Of a DNA stretch of 64,000 bases, positions 43,754 to 52,189 are shown piece after piece (the first letter of the stretch is position 1; every line of letters begins with the position of its first letter). Origin of the DNA: Rivularia sp034931125 (GTDB taxonomy: Bacteria > Cyanobacteriota > Cyanobacteriia > Cyanobacteriales > Nostocaceae); contig NZ_JAYGHM010000003.1 in assembly GCF_034931125.1 (NCBI RefSeq), positions 124,001-188,000 of the forward strand, given 5' to 3'. The notes beneath the pieces were generated by a model that was not told the origin of the DNA, searched no databases, and worked only from the letters and a program-made list of their open reading frames with translations. Made by a program: the position numbers and the translations under genes.

Positions 43754-46700
43754 TTGGTAAATTATGGGCTTCTTTAAAGCAACTTCAACTCGAACTAGAT
43801 GCTGAAGAAATCGCTGACCTGTTATACTTAGCAGTTCAAATTGGTGGTGTTAATAAAACTTCTGCGACAACAAAACCTGTTGAAAAAACCCAGACAAAGA
43901 CTACTACAACAGAGGCTGAAGAAACTCAGTTACCAGCAACACCACCACCAGCTATTCCCGAACCTGCACAACCAGCAGCATCTGTCAATCTTCCCAGTTC
44001 CTCAGATGATACTCAGTCACAATCCGCTTCAGATAGTATTCCCTTTAAAACACCAGCAGCACCAGGATTGCGGAATCAACTGGCTTTAGCACGAGCATTA
44101 CGTCCGTTGATGCGTAAGGTATCTTCTCGAACTAAAAAGATTTTAGATGAAGAAGAAACTGTAACCCAATTTGCCGAAAACAGAATTTTGATCCCGGTAT
44201 TCAAACCAGAACCCGAACGATGGTTAGATTTGGCTTTGGTGGTGGAAAAATCTTCTTCTGTAGTAATTTGGCAAGAAATCATCGCTGAGTTTCAAAAACT
44301 AATTGAATTATCAGGTGCTTTTCGGTCTGTTTCTACTTGGAGTTTGCAAACTGACGAAAAAGGTGAGATTAAACTTTTTGCACAGCAGAATAAATCGGCT
44401 AGTAAACAACGTTCTCGCAGTCCCAAGGAATTATTAGACTCAGCAGGTAGACGTTTAATATTGTTGGTTAGCGATTGTACTTCTGATATTTGGTATCAGG
44501 ATAACATTTACCAAATATTAAAGCTGTGGTCTAATTCCGGTCTTTTAGCGATCGTTCAACTATTCCCCGAAAAGTTATGGACGAGAACTGTGATGGGTTT
44601 TGGCTATCCAGTACTGTTAAATGCGCTTGAACCCGGTGTTCCTAACAAAAAACTTAAGGTTGAGGAATTGCCAGTTTGGGAAGAAGTGGATGTAAATAAA
44701 GGCATCGCTCTACCTGTAATTACACTAGACCCGGATTCTGTAAAACAATGGTCGCGGGTAGTTGTGGGGGTAGGAAGTACGCAAACAGCAGGGATTTTAT
44801 TCGACCCTAATGAAATTCCCAAACAACGGGATATATCGCCAAAAGATACCAGTAATAATAATAAATTATCCGCAAAAGACTTAGTAAATCGGTTTCGAGC
44901 AACCGCATCCCCAACAGCAAGACGTTTAGCTGGTTTAATGGCAACAGTTCCAGTAAGTTTACCTGTAATTCATCTAATTCAGCAAACATTATTAAAAGAA
45001 TCGATGCAGGTTCATGTGGCTGAAGTATTTATGAGCGGTCTTTTAAAGCCACAGTTACCCACGGACAAGGCAAATACAGTCATTGCGACACAAGGAAGCA
45101 ATCCCAAACACCTGGCTTCTCTTAATTATGATTTTGTTGAAGGAGTTAGGGATTTATTAATTGATTCCGTTCCGACACCGGATGTGGATGAAGTTTTGCA
45201 TGAAGTTTCTCAGTATATTGCTAGCAAAGCCGGTATCTCGATTAAAAACTTTGCAGCCCTGCTATCTCCTGATACTGAATGGGATGAAAAAACTAAGCAA
45301 GATATTGACATTAAATCCTTTGCCAAGATTACTACTGATACTTTATATCGTTTAGGTGGAGAATATGCGGCTTTTGCGGAGGATTTAAAACTCAAACCTT
45401 CTAATGCTAAAACTCAACCATCTCCAGAAACACCTGAAGATTTTCCACCTTTGGAAAACTTTGATTTTGAAATTGCCAATATTGTTATCCAAGAACCGCA
45501 AAAAATCTTAATTTTGGCAGCAAATCCTAAAGACACAAGCAAGCTACGTTTGGATGAGGAAGTGCGTGAAATTGAAGCGGGATTAGAACGAGCCAAAAAT
45601 CGCGACCAATTTATCTTAGAAGATAAGTTGGCAGTGCGACCAAGGGATATTTATAGAGCAATGCTCGATCTAAATCCGCAGATTGTGCATTTTTCCGGAC
45701 ATGGATCGGGTGATGAAGGTCTGATATTTGAAGATGAAACCGGACAAACAAAACTAGTTGATGGAGAAGCCTTAGCGGGACTGTTTGCACTATTTCCCGA
45801 AGTTGAGTGTGTTGTTCTGAACGGTTGTTATTCAGAAGTGCAGGCTAGTGCGATCGCGCAACACGTTAACTACGTAATTGGCATGAAAAAAGCGATTGGA
45901 GATCGAGCAGCAATTGAATTTGCTGTGAGTTTTTATGATGCTTTAGGCTCTGGACGACCTGTAGAATTTGCTTATAAATTAGGTTGTGCGGCGATTCGCT
46001 TGGCAGGTATTGAGGAGCATTTGACACCTGTGTTACTTAAAAAGTCAGATACATCTTCAGCTATTGCCATTCAACCCTTTGAATTTGAAGTCGCTACCAT
46101 CGAACTCAAAAAAACGGGCTTTTTTGGACGCAAAACGGAATTAGTTATCAACCGTCGTCGTCAGCAAGCTAATGGTTTTAGTGAATATTTAGAGAATCAA
46201 GGGGATGAAACAGCACTAGAAATGGTACAAATACCCGGTGGAACCTTTACAATGGGCGCACCGGAAACCGAGGAAGGTAGTAAAGATGACGAACGTCCGC
46301 AACATCAAGTTACAGTTCCCGATTTCTTCATGGGAAAATACCCAGTCACCCAAGCCCAGTGGAAATTTGTCGCGTCTCTCCCCCAAGTAAACCGCGAACT
46401 AAAAGCCGATCCATCTTATTCTAAAGGAGATAATCGACCAGTTGAGCGAGTAAGCTGGTTTGATGCAGTGGAATATTGCCAAAGGCTTTCTCAACATACC
46501 AAGAGAAACTACCGTCTACCAAGCGAAGCGGAATGGGAATATGCTTGTCGGGCTGGAACAACAACCCCATTTCACTTTGGTGAGACGATTACATCAGAAT
46601 TAGCAAATTATGATGCTGAATACACTTATGGTGTTGGAACAAAGGGTACTTCTAGAGGAGAAACAACAGAAGTAGGCAGTTTTGGAATAGCAAATGGGTT

Positions 46701-46959
46701 TGGATTATACGATATGCATGGGAATGTGTGGGAATGGTGTGCAGACGAATATCATGATAATTATGAAGGAGCAACGACAGATGGCAGTGCTTGGATAGAT
46801 GAAAGCGATAATGATAATCGTTCCCGGCTGCTGCGCGGTGGTTCGTGGCTCAACGATCCTGGGAATTGCCGTTCTGCTTATCGCTACGACAGCAACCCCG
46901 ACATCGATAGCAGCGCTTTCGGGTTTCGGGTTGTGTGCGGTGTTCGAGGACTCTTATAG
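43726..46959 (+). CDS. SAV_2336/vWA-like-CHAT-FGE-sulfatase protein, DGR variable protein 1
   Basis: 1077 residues. After a helical start and a Pro/Gln/Thr-rich linker (~40-110), residues ~115-400 resemble the SAV_2336 N-terminal, vWA-like region (WLDLALVVEKSSSVVIWQEI, RLILLVSDCTSDIWY). A CHAT protease follows (~600-770): IVHFSGHGSGDEGL with His and CVVLNGCYSEVQ with Cys. The C-terminal ~240 residues are an FGE-sulfatase/C-type-lectin-like domain: MVQIPGGTFTMGAPE, YRLPSEAEWEYACRAGT, LYDMHGNVWEWCADE. Its last 44 codons are a DGR variable region. A repeat insertion displaced the start by 300 bases. Sensor, protease and NTPase partner in one locus suggest ligand-triggered killing or defence. Confidence 0.85.
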   Translation: MKQVTDSEGIGKLWASLKQLQLELDAEEIADLLYLAVQIGGVNKTSATTKPVEKTQTKTTTTEAEETQLPATPPPAIPEPAQPAASVNLPSSSDDTQSQSASDSIPFKTPAAPGLRNQLALARALRPLMRKVSSRTKKILDEEETVTQFAENRILIPVFKPEPERWLDLALVVEKSSSVVIWQEIIAEFQKLIELSGAFRSVSTWSLQTDEKGEIKLFAQQNKSASKQRSRSPKELLDSAGRRLILLVSDCTSDIWYQDNIYQILKLWSNSGLLAIVQLFPEKLWTRTVMGFGYPVLLNALEPGVPNKKLKVEELPVWEEVDVNKGIALPVITLDPDSVKQWSRVVVGVGSTQTAGILFDPNEIPKQRDISPKDTSNNNKLSAKDLVNRFRATASPTARRLAGLMATVPVSLPVIHLIQQTLLKESMQVHVAEVFMSGLLKPQLPTDKANTVIATQGSNPKHLASLNYDFVEGVRDLLIDSVPTPDVDEVLHEVSQYIASKAGISIKNFAALLSPDTEWDEKTKQDIDIKSFAKITTDTLYRLGGEYAAFAEDLKLKPSNAKTQPSPETPEDFPPLENFDFEIANIVIQEPQKILILAANPKDTSKLRLDEEVREIEAGLERAKNRDQFILEDKLAVRPRDIYRAMLDLNPQIVHFSGHGSGDEGLIFEDETGQTKLVDGEALAGLFALFPEVECVVLNGCYSEVQASAIAQHVNYVIGMKKAIGDRAAIEFAVSFYDALGSGRPVEFAYKLGCAAIRLAGIEEHLTPVLLKKSDTSSAIAIQPFEFEVATIELKKTGFFGRKTELVINRRRQQANGFSEYLENQGDETALEMVQIPGGTFTMGAPETEEGSKDDERPQHQVTVPDFFMGKYPVTQAQWKFVASLPQVNRELKADPSYSKGDNRPVERVSWFDAVEYCQRLSQHTKRNYRLPSEAEWEYACRAGTTTPFHFGETITSELANYDAEYTYGVGTKGTSRGETTEVGSFGIANGFGLYDMHGNVWEWCADEYHDNYEGATTDGSAWIDESDNDNRSRLLRGGSWLNDPGNCRSAYRYDSNPDIDSSAFGFRVVCGVRGLL
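46828..46959 (+). other. DGR variable region 1
   Basis: 44 codons from LLRGGSW to the stop. Compared with 49126-49257, nine codons differ: CTC/TAC, AAC/TCC, AAT/TAT, TAC/GAC, GAC/AAC, AGC/TTC, ATC/GAC, AGC/TTC, GCT/CAT. Every change is in base 1 or 2, and the third base (C or T) is always kept, as expected if both descend from AAY codons of one template by adenine mutagenesis. Only two other differences exist, both silent (GGG/GGA, TTA/TTG), downstream. The constant end (FGFRVVCGVRGLL) is where the initiation-of-homing signal would lie. Confidence 0.88.
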
Positions 46960-47062
46960 CCCTTGACACTTTTACACTTTTACCCTCTGCTCTTTGATTT
47001 TTACCCTTGTTAAGCGTAGCGGAGCGGAGCGATCAAATTTTTTTATTGAGTGTTTCAACTAA
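46960..47062. repeat. Duplicated flank downstream of variable protein 1
   Basis: About 100 bp (CCCTTGACACTTTTAC, TACCCTCTGCTCTTTG, GCGTAGCGGAGCGGAGCGAT, TTATTGAGTGTTTCAA) are almost identical to 49258-49357, after variable protein 2. The duplication that made the second gene therefore included its 3' flank. Confidence 0.8.
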
Positions 47063-47090
47063 ATTTGAAATTTTTTAATAACTATTATAT

Positions 47091-47429
47091 ATGGATGAAC
47101 TACCAATTATTCAACATACATACGATTTGATTAAATGGTATGTTCCAATTTTAAATCGTCTGCCCAAGACTTATAAATTTACCTTGAGTGATAGAACTAT
47201 CAATGGATTATATAATTTATTAGAAGGTTTAATTATTGCTCGCTATGCAAAGGAGAAAATCACGCATCTAGAAGCTCTAAATATTCAACTAAGTATTTTA
47301 CGTTATCAAACGCGACTTTTGCTGGATTTTAAGTTGGTACAAACCAATCGTTACGAATACGCGGTAAAATTAATCAACGAAATTGGTACAGAATTGGGTG
47401 GTTGGATTAAACAGCAAAGCCAGCGCTAG
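47091..47429 (+). CDS. avd: DGR accessory protein Avd
   Basis: 112 residues, a four-helix bundle: MDELPIIQHTYDLIKWYVPI, then LNRLPKTYKFTLSDRTINGL and YNLLEGLIIARYAKEKITHL, and the ILRYQTRLLLDFKLVQTNRY helix. This is the avd/bAvd family that binds the DGR reverse transcriptase as a basic pentamer and is required for cDNA priming and mutagenic homing. Intact. It sits right after the first variable protein gene and before a broken reverse transcriptase, the normal DGR order. Confidence 0.92.
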   Translation: MDELPIIQHTYDLIKWYVPILNRLPKTYKFTLSDRTINGLYNLLEGLIIARYAKEKITHLEALNIQLSILRYQTRLLLDFKLVQTNRYEYAVKLINEIGTELGGWIKQQSQR

Positions 47430-47450
47430 CAATATAAAAAGTAACATAAT

Positions 47451-47549
47451 ATGAAACGTCGCGGTAATGTTTACCCTCAAGTTATTGAATTTGAAAATAT
47501 ACTATCATCTGCTAAAAAAGCCGAAAAAGGTAAGCGTTGCAATCAATAA
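47451..47549 (+). pseudogene. DGR reverse transcriptase, N-terminal stub
   Basis: ATG 47451, 32 codons: MKRRGNVYPQVIEFENILSS then AKKAEKGKRCNQ. This is the usual N-terminus of cyanobacterial DGR reverse transcriptases (MKRxGNLYPxIxxFENLxxAxxKAxKGKR), located 21 bases after avd as expected. It stops at TAA 47547 and none of the palm or YxDD motif follows within the window. Repeat DNA and a higBA pair occupy the place where the gene should continue. Deleted by rearrangement, so mutagenic homing cannot be run from this locus. Confidence 0.8.
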
Positions 47550-47619
47550 TGACCTAGTTTTTTCGTCCACATGAAACAATTTGCGGATGCTGTCATGAAT
47601 CAATTGGTTGAGGATGGTG

Positions 47620-47690
47620 CGTGACGGTATTTTCAATTCGATTGTGTTATGCTCGATAAATTTTCGTAACCGTCACAGCACCCTACAATG
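47620..47690. repeat. Short inverted repeat of the family B type
   Basis: GGTGCGTGACGGT and ACCGTCACAGCACCC form an almost perfect 70-bp hairpin with the same GTGCGTGAC/GTCACAGCAC arms as family B. Located where the reverse transcriptase gene was lost. Before it, a frame MKQFADAVMNQLVEDGA (from 47571) may be another gene fragment. Confidence 0.6.
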
Positions 47691-47736
47691 TATCGGAAAT
47701 AAAATGGCGATCGCATTTTTTAAATCTACACGAAAA

Positions 47737-48045
47737 TTAGGCTACATCGTTAAACTCAAGTTGAAGTATTTTATCGTATACCTCCCCATTCTCTTCAAGA
47801 GCCTGACGTATATCGTACCGTGCTTGTAAATTTAACCAAAACTGAGCGCTGTTACCAAAATAGCGAGATAAACGCAAAGCTGTATCGGCTGTAATACTAC
47901 GTTTAAAAGATAAAATTTCACTAATTCGCGTTTGGGTTACACCTATATCTTTACTTAAGCGATAGGCGCTAATATTTAAGGGTTCTAAAAATTCTAGCTG
48001 TAGGATTTCGCCAGGATGGATATTTGGCAAACGGTTGTTGTTCAT
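47737..48045 (-). CDS. higA: HigA family antitoxin (XRE-type)
   Basis: 102 residues. IHPGEILQLEFLEPLNISAY and the helix-turn-helix RLSKDIGVTQTRISEILSFK, then TADTALRLSRYFGNSAQFWL are the HigA/VapI signature. It represses its operon and neutralises HigB. It follows the toxin gene by 14 bases, the inverted order (toxin first) typical of higBA. Confidence 0.92.
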   Translation of the reverse strand: MNNNRLPNIHPGEILQLEFLEPLNISAYRLSKDIGVTQTRISEILSFKRSITADTALRLSRYFGNSAQFWLNLQARYDIRQALEENGEVYDKILQLEFNDVA

Positions 48046-48059
48046 AATTATTTCGTGTA

Positions 48060-48344
48060 TTAGTGGTAATCAACTATTTCAACATCCGTAGCATTATTTT
48101 CGTCTGTCCAAACAAAGCAAATTCGCCATTTATCGTTAATGCGAATACTATATTGTCCAACTCTGTCACCAACTAGCTTTTCTAAGCGATTACCAGGAGG
48201 AACGCGCAAATCGTTAATTGATGTTGCAGCGTCAAGGATGAGCAGTTTCCGTAAACTAGTTTTTTGGATATCAGATGGATACACAGAAGATTTAAAGGCA
48301 TCGAAAATAAGCTTCGTTTCTTCAGATTTAAAACTAACAATCAC
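48060..48344 (-). CDS. higB: HigB family mRNA interferase toxin
   Basis: 94 residues from GTG 48344, chosen because it gives the normal length; the frame is open to TTG 48374. KLIFDAFKSSVYPSDIQKTS, then LRKLLILDAATSINDLRVPP, GNRLEKLVGDRVGQYSIRIN and DKWRICFVWTDENNATDVEI match HigB/RelE ribosome-dependent RNases with the C-terminal VDYH. Intact pair with higA. It lies between the DGR stub and the second variable gene, probably inserted there. Confidence 0.9.
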   Translation of the reverse strand: MIVSFKSEETKLIFDAFKSSVYPSDIQKTSLRKLLILDAATSINDLRVPPGNRLEKLVGDRVGQYSIRINDKWRICFVWTDENNATDVEIVDYH

Positions 48345-48414
48345 AATACTATCGTTTCTCGGTACTATCGTCAAGCGTTAGTATACACTTGTAGTTTACT
48401 AAACATAAATAGCA

Positions 48415-49257
48415 ATGCCCAAAATACTCATTAACCGTTCTCAAGGAACAGCACAACAGTTTAGCGAAAATTTGGGCAATCAAGTCCAACTAAAAATGGT
48501 ACAAATACCTGGTGGAACCTTTACAATGGGCGCACCGGAAACTGAGGAAGGTAGTGGAGATGACGAACGTCCGCAACATCAAGTTACAGTTCCTCCATTC
48601 TTCATGGGTAAATACCAAGTCACCCAAGCGCAGTGGAAATTTGTTGCATCTCTCCCCCAAGTAAACCGAGAACTAAAAGCTGACCCATCTGAGTTTAAAG
48701 GAGAGAATCGACCAGTTGAGTGTGTTTCTTGGTTAGATGCAGTGGAATTTTGCCAAAGACTTTCTGAACATACCAAGAGAAACTACCGTCTACCAAGCGA
48801 AGCGGAATGGGAATACGCTTGTCGGGCTGGTACTAATACACCATTTCATTTTGGTGAGACGATGACAACAGAATTAGCGAATTATCGAGGTACGGATAAC
48901 GAAGAATATAAATGGTCAGGTTCTTACGGTCGGGGATCTAAAGGAATTTATCGGGAAGAAACAACAGAAGTAGGAAGTTTTGGAGTAGCGAATGGGTTTG
49001 GACTATACGATATGCATGGGAATGTGTGGGAATGGTGTGCAGACGAATGGCATGATAATTATGAAGGAGCAACGACAGATGGCAGTGCTTGGATAGATGA
49101 TAATGATAATCGTTCTCGAAGGCGGCTGCTGCGCGGTGGTTCGTGGTACTCCGATCCTGGGTATTGCCGTTCTGCTTATCGCGACAACTTCAACCCCGAC
49201 GACGATAGCTTCCATTTCGGATTTCGGGTTGTGTGCGGTGTTCGAGGACTCTTGTAG
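48415..49257 (+). CDS. Stand-alone FGE-sulfatase protein, DGR variable protein 2
   Basis: 280 residues: only the FGE-sulfatase/C-type-lectin-like domain, closely matching the C-terminus of the 1077-residue protein (MVQIPGGTFTMGAPETEEGS; YRLPSEAEWEYACRAGT; LYDMHGNVWEWCADEWHDNY). It lacks the CHAT and vWA-like parts. The last 44 codons are a second DGR variable region sharing a template with the first. Catalytic Cys pairs of true formylglycine-generating enzyme are not evident, so a ligand-binding role is likely. Transcribed away from higBA. Confidence 0.87.
   Translation: MPKILINRSQGTAQQFSENLGNQVQLKMVQIPGGTFTMGAPETEEGSGDDERPQHQVTVPPFFMGKYQVTQAQWKFVASLPQVNRELKADPSEFKGENRPVECVSWLDAVEFCQRLSEHTKRNYRLPSEAEWEYACRAGTNTPFHFGETMTTELANYRGTDNEEYKWSGSYGRGSKGIYREETTEVGSFGVANGFGLYDMHGNVWEWCADEWHDNYEGATTDGSAWIDDNDNRSRRRLLRGGSWYSDPGYCRSAYRDNFNPDDDSFHFGFRVVCGVRGLL
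49126..49257 (+). other. DGR variable region 2
   Basis: Counterpart of 46828-46959: same length, same constant codons, nine AAY-derived codons with other first and second bases. The variable residues cluster in WYSDPGYC, RDNFNPDDD and SFHFGF, the predicted binding face of the C-type-lectin fold. Confidence 0.88.
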
Positions 49258-49698
49258 CCCTTGACACTTTTACCCTTTTACCCTCTGCTCTTTGGCTTTT
49301 ACCCTTGTTAAGCGTAGCGGAGCGGAGCGATCAAATTTTTTTTATTGAGTGTTTCAATGTCTTTTACAGCAATTTGCTTTCTAATTGAGGTACATTCCCC
49401 TACTCCCTACTCCCTACTCCCTTATAACGATATGTCCTGTACCTCACTGCAATGAAATCGGCTGTAAGTTTTTAACGGTTGCGATTACTACCCTTCCCTA
49501 CGGGACACCTTGCGGTGAACGGGAAAGCGTTCAGCTAACGTTTCGCTGAACGCTCCACTCGTAATGACAATATACAATTAATTTCGCGCAACCACTTAAC
49601 AGTTAGAAACGATCAATATTTTACTCAAGGTTAACATTGACATTAACATTGACATTAAAGCTTATAATAAAAACCAAAGTTATTTATCGATTCCCAGC
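49258..49698. other. Intergenic region with duplicated flank and repeats
   Basis: First 100 bp duplicate 46960-47062. Then ACTCCCTACTCCCTACTCCC heptamers (49400) and a palindrome with GCGTTCAGCTAACG/CGCTGAACGC (49527-49552), and TTGACATTAACATTGACATT (49635) near the next promoter. No gene. Confidence 0.5.
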
Positions 49699-51639
49699 AT
49701 GGCTAGTTATTCATTGAGAAGAACTGATTTTAGAAAACTGATTTTAGAACACCCAGATGCTGTAGCGGCACTTTTCTGTGCAGTACTTTTATTTTTCGGT
49801 TGGTTGTGTTTGCAGTTTGGTTGGATTGGATTGGCTTTACTGGTTCTGTGTGCAGCTTATGTAATTGGAGGTTATGACAGCGCAAAAGAAGGATTAACTA
49901 CGCTATTTGCCGAAAAAGAATTCGATGTCGATTTATTAATGATAGTAGCAGCCTTGGGAGCAGCATTTTTAGGACTTTGGCGACAAGAATATCATTTAAT
50001 TGTCGATGGTGCAGTGTTGATTCTGATTTTTGCTATCAGTGGTGCATTAGAAGGTTACGCTATGCAGAGAACAAACCATGCTATTAGCAAATTGATGGGT
50101 TTGACTCCAGATACTGCAAGGGTAATATTGTCTGGTGAAGAAAAGCTTGTATTGATTGATAAATTAGCAATAAACGACAAACTGTTAGTTAAACCAGGAG
50201 AATTAATTCCTACTGACGCTGTAATTATCCAAGGTGCAAGTAATCTTAACGAAGCTTCCATTAGTGGAGAATCTTTACCTGTAGAAAAAACTGTAGGAGA
50301 TCAAGTCTTTGCAGGAACTATAAATGGAACATCCGCTTTAATACTAAAAGTCCACCAACCACCAGAAAGTAGTTTAATTAAAAGGGTAATCCGCTTAGTA
50401 CAACAAGCTCAAACCGAAACACCACCATCACAAGTCTTTGTAGAAAATTTAGAACGCACTTACGCCAAAGTAATTGTAATATGCGGTATATTGCTGGCTA
50501 CCCTTCCACCATTTATTTTTAATTGGGACTGGGAAACAACTATTTATAAGGCTTTGATTTTTCTTGTAGTGGCTTCTCCCTGTGCGTTAATGGCTGCTAT
50601 CATGCCTGCATTATTATCTGGAATTGCGAATGGAGCCAGAGATGGTATTTTATTTAAAGGTGGAGCAGTTTTAGAATTAGTGGGTAAAGTAAAGGCGATC
50701 GCTTTTGATAAAACTGGAACTCTCACCACTGGAGAACCCCAGGTGATAGAAGTTATAGCTGTTGATGGGGATATAAATCAAGTTCTGTCAGTTGCTGCTG
50801 CTGTAGAAGTTTATTCAGAACATCCTATTGGTAAAGCAATTGTCCAAGCTGCTAAAAATAAACATCTGAATTTAATACCTGCGAATAATGTAGTTTCTCA
50901 CACAGGTTTTGGTATCAGCGGTCAAATTGAGAAAATATCTATAAAAGTTGGTAATGCTAAATTTATACAAACGGATTCGCAGTTACCTAGAGATTTAATT
51001 GCAGCTAGCGAAAATCTAGAAACACAAGGGAAAACAATAGTTTGGGTTGCGAATACCGACAAAATAATCGGAATTATTGCCGTTGCAGATACAATACGTC
51101 CGGAAGCAGCAAAAACCATCCACCGCTTAAAAAAACTCGGTATACAAAACATAATTATTTTGAGTGGCGATCGGCAACTGACCACTAACTATATTGCCCA
51201 ACAGCTAGGCATTTCTGAAGTTTATGCTGAACTTCTCCCCGAAGACAAAGTAACCGTAATTCGTCGTTTAAAAAAAGAATATAAAACAGTTGCAATGGTC
51301 GGCGATGGTATAAATGATGCTCCTGCCTTAGCCACGGCATCCGTAGGTATCGCGATGGGAACTACAGGTAGCGATATAGCTTTAGAAACAGCGGATATCG
51401 TATTAATAGCAGACCGTTTAGAAAAATTAGTGGCTGCAATTCATCTCGGTCGTCGTGCAATTAAGATTATCAAACAAAACATTGTTTTTGCTCTATGCAG
51501 TATTAGTTTGCTATTAGTTGCCAATTTTACGACTGGTATAAATCTTCCTCTTGGTGTAATTGGACATGAAGGGTCTACGGTGTTAGTAACCTTGAGTGGT
51601 TTGCGATTACTTAGGAATACTAATAGTCGATTGCATTAA
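49699..51639 (+). CDS. Heavy-metal P1B-type ATPase (Zn/Cd/Co-like)
   Basis: 646 residues. Six to eight membrane helices; metal site SPCALMAA in helix 6; TGE-type actuator loop ISGESLPVEK; phosphorylation motif FDKTGTLTTGEP; SEHPIGKAI (HP motif); hinge MVGDGINDAPALATASVGIA. No N-terminal Cys-rich metal-binding domain. An SPC motif suggests Zn2+/Cd2+/Pb2+ or Cu, and the final HEGSTVLV segment resembles ZntA/CadA-type pumps. It should export a metal from the cytoplasm. Stands alone, followed by repeats. Confidence 0.88.
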   Translation: MASYSLRRTDFRKLILEHPDAVAALFCAVLLFFGWLCLQFGWIGLALLVLCAAYVIGGYDSAKEGLTTLFAEKEFDVDLLMIVAALGAAFLGLWRQEYHLIVDGAVLILIFAISGALEGYAMQRTNHAISKLMGLTPDTARVILSGEEKLVLIDKLAINDKLLVKPGELIPTDAVIIQGASNLNEASISGESLPVEKTVGDQVFAGTINGTSALILKVHQPPESSLIKRVIRLVQQAQTETPPSQVFVENLERTYAKVIVICGILLATLPPFIFNWDWETTIYKALIFLVVASPCALMAAIMPALLSGIANGARDGILFKGGAVLELVGKVKAIAFDKTGTLTTGEPQVIEVIAVDGDINQVLSVAAAVEVYSEHPIGKAIVQAAKNKHLNLIPANNVVSHTGFGISGQIEKISIKVGNAKFIQTDSQLPRDLIAASENLETQGKTIVWVANTDKIIGIIAVADTIRPEAAKTIHRLKKLGIQNIIILSGDRQLTTNYIAQQLGISEVYAELLPEDKVTVIRRLKKEYKTVAMVGDGINDAPALATASVGIAMGTTGSDIALETADIVLIADRLEKLVAAIHLGRRAIKIIKQNIVFALCSISLLLVANFTTGINLPLGVIGHEGSTVLVTLSGLRLLRNTNSRLH

Positions 51640-51715
51640 ATATGATGGATAAAATTTTCGTAGTGCGTTCACGAAGCGCACACTTCGTGAACGCTCGTGA
51701 TCAATAGCGAGCGAG

Positions 51716-51776
51716 CTAAAAGCAACCAGCGAGCCATCTAAAAGCAACCAGCGAGCCATCTAAAAGCAACCAGCGA
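51716..51776. repeat. 22-bp tandem repeat, about 2.7 copies
   Basis: Unit CTAAAAGCAACCAGCGAGCC plus AT. Contiguous without spacers, so not a CRISPR array. Confidence 0.8.
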
Positions 51777-51807
51777 CCAAGATGGTCGCACTACCATAAC
51801 CCCTCAT

Positions 51808-52120
51808 NNNNNNNNNNNNNNNNNNNNNNNNNNNNNNNNNNNNNNNNNNNNNNNNNNNNNNNNNNNNNNNNNNNNNNNNNNNNNNNNNNNNNNNNNNNNN
51901 NNNNNNNNNNNNNNNNNNNNNNNNNNNNNNNNNNNNNNNNNNNNNNNNNNNNNNNNNNNNNNNNNNNNNNNNNNNNNNNNNNNNNNNNNNNNNNNNNNNN
52001 NNNNNNNNNNNNNNNNNNNNNNNNNNNNNNNNNNNNNNNNNNNNNNNNNNNNNNNNNNNNNNNNNNNNNNNNNNNNNNNNNNNNNNNNNNNNNNNNNNNN
52101 NNNNNNNNNNNNNNNNNNNN
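51808..52120. other. Assembly gap (313 N)
   Basis: Run of N between repeats. Any 5' part of feoB might lie in or beyond this gap. Confidence 0.99.
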
Positions 52121-52189
52121 CCCCTATAACTTATGTGGTGGAGTAGTAGTAGTGACACTACAACCCTTATTATTACGTTCAATTTTTAA

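Larger units (their letters stand above)
51640..52189. other. Repeat-rich intergenic region with assembly gap
   Basis: Contains GTGCGTTCACGAAGCGCACA inverted pieces at 51662, the tandem repeats at 51716-51776, 313 N and, after the gap, AGTGACACTACAACCCTTAT-like sequence of family B type that runs into the feoB remnant. No gene. Confidence 0.5.

Noticed and set aside
51716..51776. Regular repeats that might be CRISPR
   Set aside because: Units are contiguous 22-mers without spacers and there are no cas genes in the window.
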